Assembly (NCBI GenBank): GCA_021234155.1
Contig: JAJEKV010000026.1
Span: 18,047,556-18,111,555, forward strand
From: Isoetes taiwanensis
Taxonomy: Eukaryota; Streptophyta; Lycopodiopsida; Isoetales; Isoetaceae
Direction: 5' to 3'
Length of the DNA stretch: 64,000 nucleotides
In this document: positions 58,560 to 64,000 of the stretch, in pieces
Layout: each line of letters begins with the position of its first letter
Position numbering within the stretch: position 1 is the first letter of the stretch
Notes under the pieces: model-generated
Database searches by the model: none
Seen by the model: only the letters and a program-made list of their open reading frames with translations
Told to the model about the DNA's origin: nothing
Made by a program: the position numbers and the translations under genes

Positions 58560-58965
58560 CCGCGCTTTAATCGACCCTCGCTTTTGAGGTTTTTGTTCTT
58601 CTCTATTGTGTTTGTGGTCTTATGCAGTGCGAGGCGTTGCCGCGGCGTTGGTTTCTTTTGGGCGTGGGTTTTGGGAAGTTTAGCGTAGCCCGTTGTCTAA
58701 GCCCTTTGCCTAGGGCCTTGCTCGCTAGGGTTTTCCTCGAAAACCGAAGGGCTGGATTTTTAATCCGTGATAAATACCAGGCGGTACACTAGTAAACATC
58801 TATGATATATTTTTGTATTTTGGGGTCCGGGTGTTATGACCGGATATTCCCTGTATTTTTTTGTTTTGGGTAGCTTGGAGTATCAGACTACCCACTCTCT
58901 ACCATTGTAATTACAACTGGATGAATAGAAAAAGCCCCATCCATTCGAAAGAGTTGTGTCATGCA
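58560..58965 (+). other. Possible retroelement 3' end
   Basis: GGGTTTTCCTCGAAAACC, GGATTTTTAATCC and GATAAATACC (58730-58785) follow the order of the 3' untranslated motif of the two minus-strand LINEs, here on the plus strand and much diverged. A palindromic GTAGCTTGGAGTATCAGACTAC follows at 58871. No coding sequence is attached. Confidence 0.3.
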
Positions 58966-60813
58966 GTGGCGCAATCGAGAATTTGGTGAATCGTTCATTC
59001 GGGTCATATCTCGATGAAATTGGGAATCCGACATCAGAGACATTTGGCATTAGCCATGGTAGGAGTTGATGATGATTTAGCTTCAATTAGCACGGGCCAG
59101 CAGTCGTGAGCACTGAAGAATACCTTGGAGGAAGGTTTTTCCAGCTGTTCCCCTAGCCCCGGAATAACATGTTTATCAAATCCCTATGCCTGGGAACCTG
59201 TGCTATACGACACCATTGTTTTGTATACATAGTTCAATGTACATGATTCGAGTTAAATTCTGCCTTTCTTTGGAAATTGTGATAAATTAGTTGGAGGAGC
59301 ACTTCCGGTTGAAAAGGCTAAGTATCTGAGGATAATCATGGAAATGGGGAGACCAATTTGGCTTCAAAGGCAAAAGCCTTGATAAGAAATGGCATTTTCC
59401 TATTCTGGTATCGTTGGATTAAGGTTTCTTTCTTGAACTGAAACTTAATTGTTAGGAAGAATGCATGGTATTTAAGATGGTTCAAATGTGTCTTTTGTCT
59501 TCTGTTTAATGTGCATCCTTTTTAGCCTCACCGTAGCTTGTGCAATAGCAAGGTTAGACTGCTTTCTTACTTCTAGATCTTAATATGAGTTTAAGGGTCT
59601 CTATTGCGTTCATTTTAAACCATTGGATATTATCTTATATATCCCCTCTACGAAATTTACACATCAAATTTGGGTTGAATTTTTTTGCCAAAGAGTACTA
59701 TAATGGTTGTCACATAGTGGGGCATTGCTCAAGGGTACTATAATGGTTGTCAATGGTTGTCATGTGTGTCAAGGGTACATTGCCTAGTCGTCAACGTCAA
59801 CGGGGAACTCCTGCATTAGAGATTTCAATCTCTCAATTGTACAAGATCTATATAGTCGTCATAGCCATTCGATGACGATTATACATATGTTCATATACTC
59901 GACTTGATATTGTATGTAGCATGGTGTGGTATGTGACAGTCAGGTCATGTGCAAGTAGTATTTGGTTGCTTTGGCTTGGCTTGCTGAGGGGGTATGTGGG
60001 GTATGGGATAAAGCCTTGAAAAGGTTGGGGCCCATTATATAACGATTTTCATGAAGGATCCGCCCTCTTGGTGTGTTGCTTAGCACTAAGAGATTATTGT
60101 GTAACATTTGGCATCACAACCAAGGTTCAATTAGTGGCAGCCACCACCATGTAACTAACTAACTATAACTTTCCCACCATGTTGTGGATCATGTATGTTA
60201 CTACAATTTCAACTTGCACCATCTGCTATATGCCATTTGTGATCCTAATAATTTGGTTCCAATTCAAACATGTATGGAATATATCCAAATACCAAGTGAA
60301 GATCGTAGTTCCACACTATATAGAAATGCTCCATGTCGAATGTTTATTTCCTTATCTAATACATCCACGTGATGTGACTCGTTTAATGGTGCTATAGATG
60401 AAGACCTATAGCTTAAAATATTGCGAGTACTGGGAAGTGATGACATTGCGAGGTTTGGAGTTAGGCTATGCATCAATGTTTCATTCCTCTACAAAACCTG
60501 CTCCTCAGATGTTTGAAGCTCTTCGTGACAAAAAATTGATCAGAGGTCTTCAAGCAGTTCTCTCATTTCTATGCTAACAAAACATGTATTTCCATTCTCT
60601 GCTCTATTACACTTGTCCTTATGCTTCTGCAATACTTCTTCCATGCCGAGCACCAAATATTTCTTCAGGCCAATTCCAATAAAGTCATGGTATCAAGTAT
60701 TCTATTGTCTAGAAGTAGCAATTTGAATTGATTGTCAAAACATGACTTTGGACTATGATTTAAGCCACATCACCCTCCGGCCATGGAGGGCAACCCGCCG
60801 TGCACAGCACCTT
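58966..60813. other. Right part of the 6.9-kb insertion, no gene recognised
   Basis: Short frames around 60179-60520 read coding-like (NNLVPIQTCMEYIQIPSEDR; LRVLGSDDIARFGVRLCINV) but shift frame and match no family I know. AGGGTACTATAATGGTTGTCA is repeated at about 59690-59755. A small hairpin (CCCTCC/GGAGGG) sits at 60772-60790, near the right edge of the insertion. Confidence 0.35.
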
Positions 60814-62824
60814 GTTTCTGTAACTCCAATTGTCTTTAACCTTGAGTGAACTTCTAGGCTCCTGATCTTATTAACTCAGTTATTCCTTTTCGCTGTGAAA
60901 TAGCTTAGACTCCCATGTTGTTTGGTGCTCCTACTACATTGTCTTCTTAGTTCATGATTGATCTAATTTAATTCTTATGCTATCCACATTTGTATTTGCT
61001 TTGTCTTTGGTTATTGATGAGAGTCAAGTTATGTTTTCTAATGTCTTCAAATTCTTGTGATCTCTGCTATTTCTTTGTTCCTTGTTTCCACTTGGTTTCT
61101 GTGAATTTCCTGCTACAAGCTCTATTGCTTTTCCCTAGTTTAATGGTGGTTTTAATATTATACATCTCTTGACCTTAGTTCCTCTTTCTGTTTCCCTTTT
61201 TAGCTTATTTTCTATGACTGATCTCCTAAGCTCCCGGTATTCTACTGTAGCTATGGTTGTATATTTCTGTAGAGTAGCTTATTTTCCCAGCTTCTTTTAT
61301 GCTCCTACTTCATTACCTTCTTTATTCTTATATGATCTAAGTTTGCCAGTCTGCTGTCCACTCTCTGATAGGATTGTTGTCTCTCTTGTGATAACATATA
61401 CTGTTCTTGTGTAGGTGATTATGCCAGGTTGTGTCCATTGTTTTCTACTCTATATTCTGATTCCTTTTTTGTTGCTGCATGCTTACATATGATACACTTA
61501 ATATTTACTGGCCTTATTGTTTGTTAGTGGTTATTAACTAAGTGATTGTGGTGAAAGGCGATAAGCTGGTTTTGGTCCATAGCTTACCTGCTACCCGGTT
61601 ATTGGCAACCATTCTAATGCTTGTCTAATTTCTTGTGGTGCAGGTAACCGGACTGAACCCTCCATCTGTTTACTTGGTGTTCTTGGGAGCAAAGATTTTG
61701 ATGCGACTTTAAGTTTCTTTACAAAGCGTTTTCTGCTGAACTTAAATATGGGTGATATTCTACAAACTTGTGTTGAAGGAAAACTTTTCTTTACAAAGCT
61801 TTTTCTGCTGAATTTAAATATGGGTGATTTTCCACAAACTTGTGTTGTTGGATAACTCTTCTATATATCCGGTTTATGTTTTACTTTGGATATGACATAT
61901 CTTTACTTCTATGTTGTTACTCTATTCTGTTTTGAAGTTAGTAAACTTGGTTTAATAATTTTCCCTTTATCTTCATTGTCTATTTATTTTTTTTTATTTT
62001 TTTTTGAAGGATGAGATTAAGTAATATTAATATAGAGTAAGTACAAGAAGAGCGATACTAGGGTGCCCCTGCCCAAACATGGGCGAGCACCCACATATTT
62101 CCCTTTATCTTCATTGTCTAATTTTGTTTCTCTCCTTTATTATTTTTGAATTATATTGCCTTATCATGTTTATCTAGTCTCTTGTTTTTTATTTTTACTT
62201 TGTTCTCTTTCCTCTTTTCACAACTTTTTGATTTATTTCCGTTTTTCCATTTGTCTTAAAAGCTTTTTGTTCTTGACCCGTTTTATACTTGTTTGTATTC
62301 CTGATTCTTGTACTTGGCTTTTCCCTTATTTCTTTCAAGTTTCCTTGTCTTGTACCTTCACATCTATGATTTATTAGTTTTATTTTTTGGTAACTACTTC
62401 TATGTTTTCCCCTCCATTTGATGTATAGTTTTCTTTCAGTATTTTTGTTTTGTTCTACCTTGTTTCCTTCCCTCTCTCTACCAATTTAGTTTAAGTTTAT
62501 TCTCTTTTCCTTGCGCTCTTAGGCTCTTAAATCTTTCTGTTCTGCTTTGCATTCATAAGTCTTCTTTAACTTGCTTTTTCCTTTTTTATCCTTATTTGGT
62601 TCTTGTGTTAACATTTCTTTATGGTTGTTTTTTACTGATTTTCTATACTGGTTCGACTTCTATCCTTTTTCTACTCTTTTGTTTGATCCTTTTCAAGGCC
62701 TGGATAGGTTTTAAGCACCTTAATCTATCTAGGGTTGCTCTTGTATAGGCTTTTCATTCCAAATGGGATGTCTGGTCTTAAAAGTCTGAGTATCTAGTCT
62801 TAGACTTGTTTATTTCAGACTGGT
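60814..62824 (+). repeat. PLE unit 2, second part of pseudo-LTR copy 2 (intron 1 sequence)
   Basis: Continues unit 1 positions 42280-44132 with few changes, apart from about 36 extra bases near 61661 and a 115-base retroposon at 61983. It ends at TTATTTCAGACTGG, exactly the last base shared with unit 1 upstream of the exon 2 acceptor, and is followed by a retroposon poly(A) end. The remainder of unit 2 is not in the window. Confidence 0.9.
61983..62097 (-). mobile_element. 115-bp poly(A) retroposon with 23-bp target duplication
   Basis: The segment is absent from unit 1. It is flanked by identical 23-base direct repeats (61960-61982 and 62098-62120, TTTCCCTTTATCTTCATTGT plus CTA). On the minus strand it ends in an A-rich tail. 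This is a textbook LINE-mobilised insertion: either a heavily 5'-truncated LINE or a short SINE. The body contains CCCATGTTTGGGCAGGGGCA on the minus strand. Confidence 0.9.
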
Positions 62825-62831
62825 TAAAAAG

Positions 62832-64000
62832 TTTTTTTTTTTTTTTTTTTTTTTGAGAGCAAGATATTTATATTTTATTGATGATATAGTATGTGTATAC
62901 ACATATATTCACAGGTCCAAAGCCAAATAACCTAAACAGTTCATCGCGATTTTTCCTAAAGTGTAGAGAAAAGGCAAAAACACCAGAATAACAGTCCACC
63001 TCAATGAGTGACCTCAATATAGCTGAAGATGATACCCCTTTTAAGTTCCACCACCGAAAGTGCAAGGGACATGAGCATAGAAGTAGAAGCTTCATCCCTC
63101 GCCTTAACTCGGCCCATACTCTATCTACACTCGAGTACTACTGGAAGAATAAAAATCATTTCTGACTTCTTGTACTTAGAGAGTATATTCTCACCGTCTT
63201 CCTATGAGCACAGATATAAAGGCCTCCCCCTAATGGGGTGGTCCTCATCCACCTCCCTCGCCCATGAAGCTCATTCAGATTGCATCTCCCCTCCAGCAAT
63301 GAGAACATGTGGTCCTCATATCCATTGTCTCATGGAATCAATCACTGTGGTAGAGTTATTATTGTGGTGCAGATTCTGAAAGTCTACACCTCCTTCTAGT
63401 TGGGATGGAAGAGGGCTAACATAAAATAGAAAACCTCCCTCCAAGTTGCAAGTGCTACAAATCAGTTCAATCATGGCTAAAACATGAACGGGACCGCACT
63501 GCCACAAAGCATCCAAGCTCTCCACAACTATATAACATTACTCAAGCTAAAGCCTCCCTGCTTGAGAAGCTTCCTTTGTACACCCTTAAGTAACCCCAAA
63601 ATATTTCACACAAGGGTGACTGCTCAAGAACAAAAAACTAAATATATCCCAACTTTATTCAACCATCAGATACACCACTGCAATTATAGCGTCCTTAGAT
63701 GCTAACTAAATAAATCCAGTGCTCTCTTCTTGAGAACCAACCTGTAGCAAATAGAACCATGATATACCCGAAGCTAATCTTAGTGCACCAGTGAACACGG
63801 GTAATAGAATTGCACAAAACCAGCTCATGCTTGCCCCATCTAGATACCAATGTAAAAACACTCTACCTTGAAAGAAAGAACCTTTTCCATGTTTAGATTG
63901 CATCTCATTAGGGATTTTTTGAGATCATAAAAGGGCCTTCTAAGAACTGCTGACTAAGCTATATGAACTACCAATCAAAAAACAGAACTGGTAATCCAGT
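62832..64000 (-). mobile_element. Minus-strand poly(A) retroposon, 3' end (continues beyond window)
   Basis: Starts with 23 T on the plus strand (a poly(A) tail on minus), preceded on the minus strand by ATCAATAAAATATAAATATC and TTGCTCTC, a polyadenylation-signal context nearly identical to the end of the retroposon at 44655-45113. Several minus-strand frames of 60-75 codons occur (for example LICSTCNLEGGFLFYVSPLP at about 63450), but I recognise no protein, so this may be 3' untranslated sequence of a LINE or a retroposed mRNA. Confidence 0.6.

Larger units (their letters stand above)
53904..60813. mobile_element. 6.9-kb insertion splitting PLE unit 2
   Basis: Comparison with unit 1 defines both edges to within a few bases: unit 1 reads TCATATCTTTTTTCTGTAAC without a break. 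GGGTTGCCC at 53900-53908 and its inverse GGGCAACCC at 60788-60796 lie close to the two edges and may be short terminal inverted repeats, though 17 further bases follow the right one. The segment contains a striking palindrome (53937-53990), a dead receptor-like kinase (56007-57640), a duplicated GC-rich block (57790-58510) and a possible retroelement end (58560-58960). Whether it arrived in one step or several is unknown. Confidence 0.6.

Noticed and set aside
41154-62824. Ordinary LTR retrotransposon with 3-kb LTRs
   Set aside because: The repeat ends lack TG/CA. The repeat holds exon 1 and part of an intron. No primer-binding site, integrase or RNase H is seen, and the RT is of PLE type.

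Overview
The window is nuclear DNA from a land plant, most likely a non-seed vascular plant (fern or lycophyte; inference). The plant origin rests on a plant-type 2Fe-2S ferredoxin with a remnant of its plastid transit peptide, PPR-protein fragments, exons of a Rubisco-methyltransferase-family SET protein, and pieces of plant receptor-like kinases. I see no clearly intact host gene. The window is a nest of mobile elements, tandem repeats and decayed gene fragments.

Layout. 1-360: nothing recognised. 360-1230: degenerate AC-rich tandem repeat. About 1515-22325: GC-rich satellite of about 19 monomers of about 1.1 kb, bracketed by two copies of a variant block (2060-2590 and 22320-22830) and interrupted at 3376-3899 by a 524-bp miniature LTR retrotransposon (TRIM) on the minus strand, whose LTRs contain a tRNA-like sequence. 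A diverged partial monomer follows at 23041-23475. 23586-30711: a CACTA-like DNA transposon with palindromic subterminal repeats, a broken kinase-like fragment and a multi-exon gene resembling the plant Ptta/En/Spm transposase family; its right end sits inside a Ty3/gypsy protease remnant (30712-31165, minus strand).

31331-33600 holds a truncated ferredoxin, two PPR fragments and an unidentified coding exon. 35405-38850 holds two minus-strand LINE 3' ends, one attached to a decayed reverse transcriptase.

41154-62824 is the most interesting part: a head-to-tail pair of intron-containing Penelope-like retroelements (PLE). Unit 1 (41154-52780, 11.6 kb) carries an ORF in several exons ending in a PLE-type reverse transcriptase with no GIY-YIG endonuclease after it. 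Unit 2 repeats only the first about 3 kb (promoter side, exon 1 and most of intron 1) and is split by a 6.9-kb insertion (53904-60813) carrying a dead receptor-like kinase. Unit 1 itself holds a poly(A)-tailed retroposon and a 4-kb insertion with SET-domain exons on the minus strand. The window ends in the poly(A) end of another minus-strand retroposon (62832-64000).

The insertions can be ordered: the satellite predates the TRIM, the gypsy element predates the CACTA element, and the PLE tandem predates its three or more insertions. The PLE reading frame is cut by stops that each look like a single C-to-T or G-to-A change, as expected for a methylated, silenced element.
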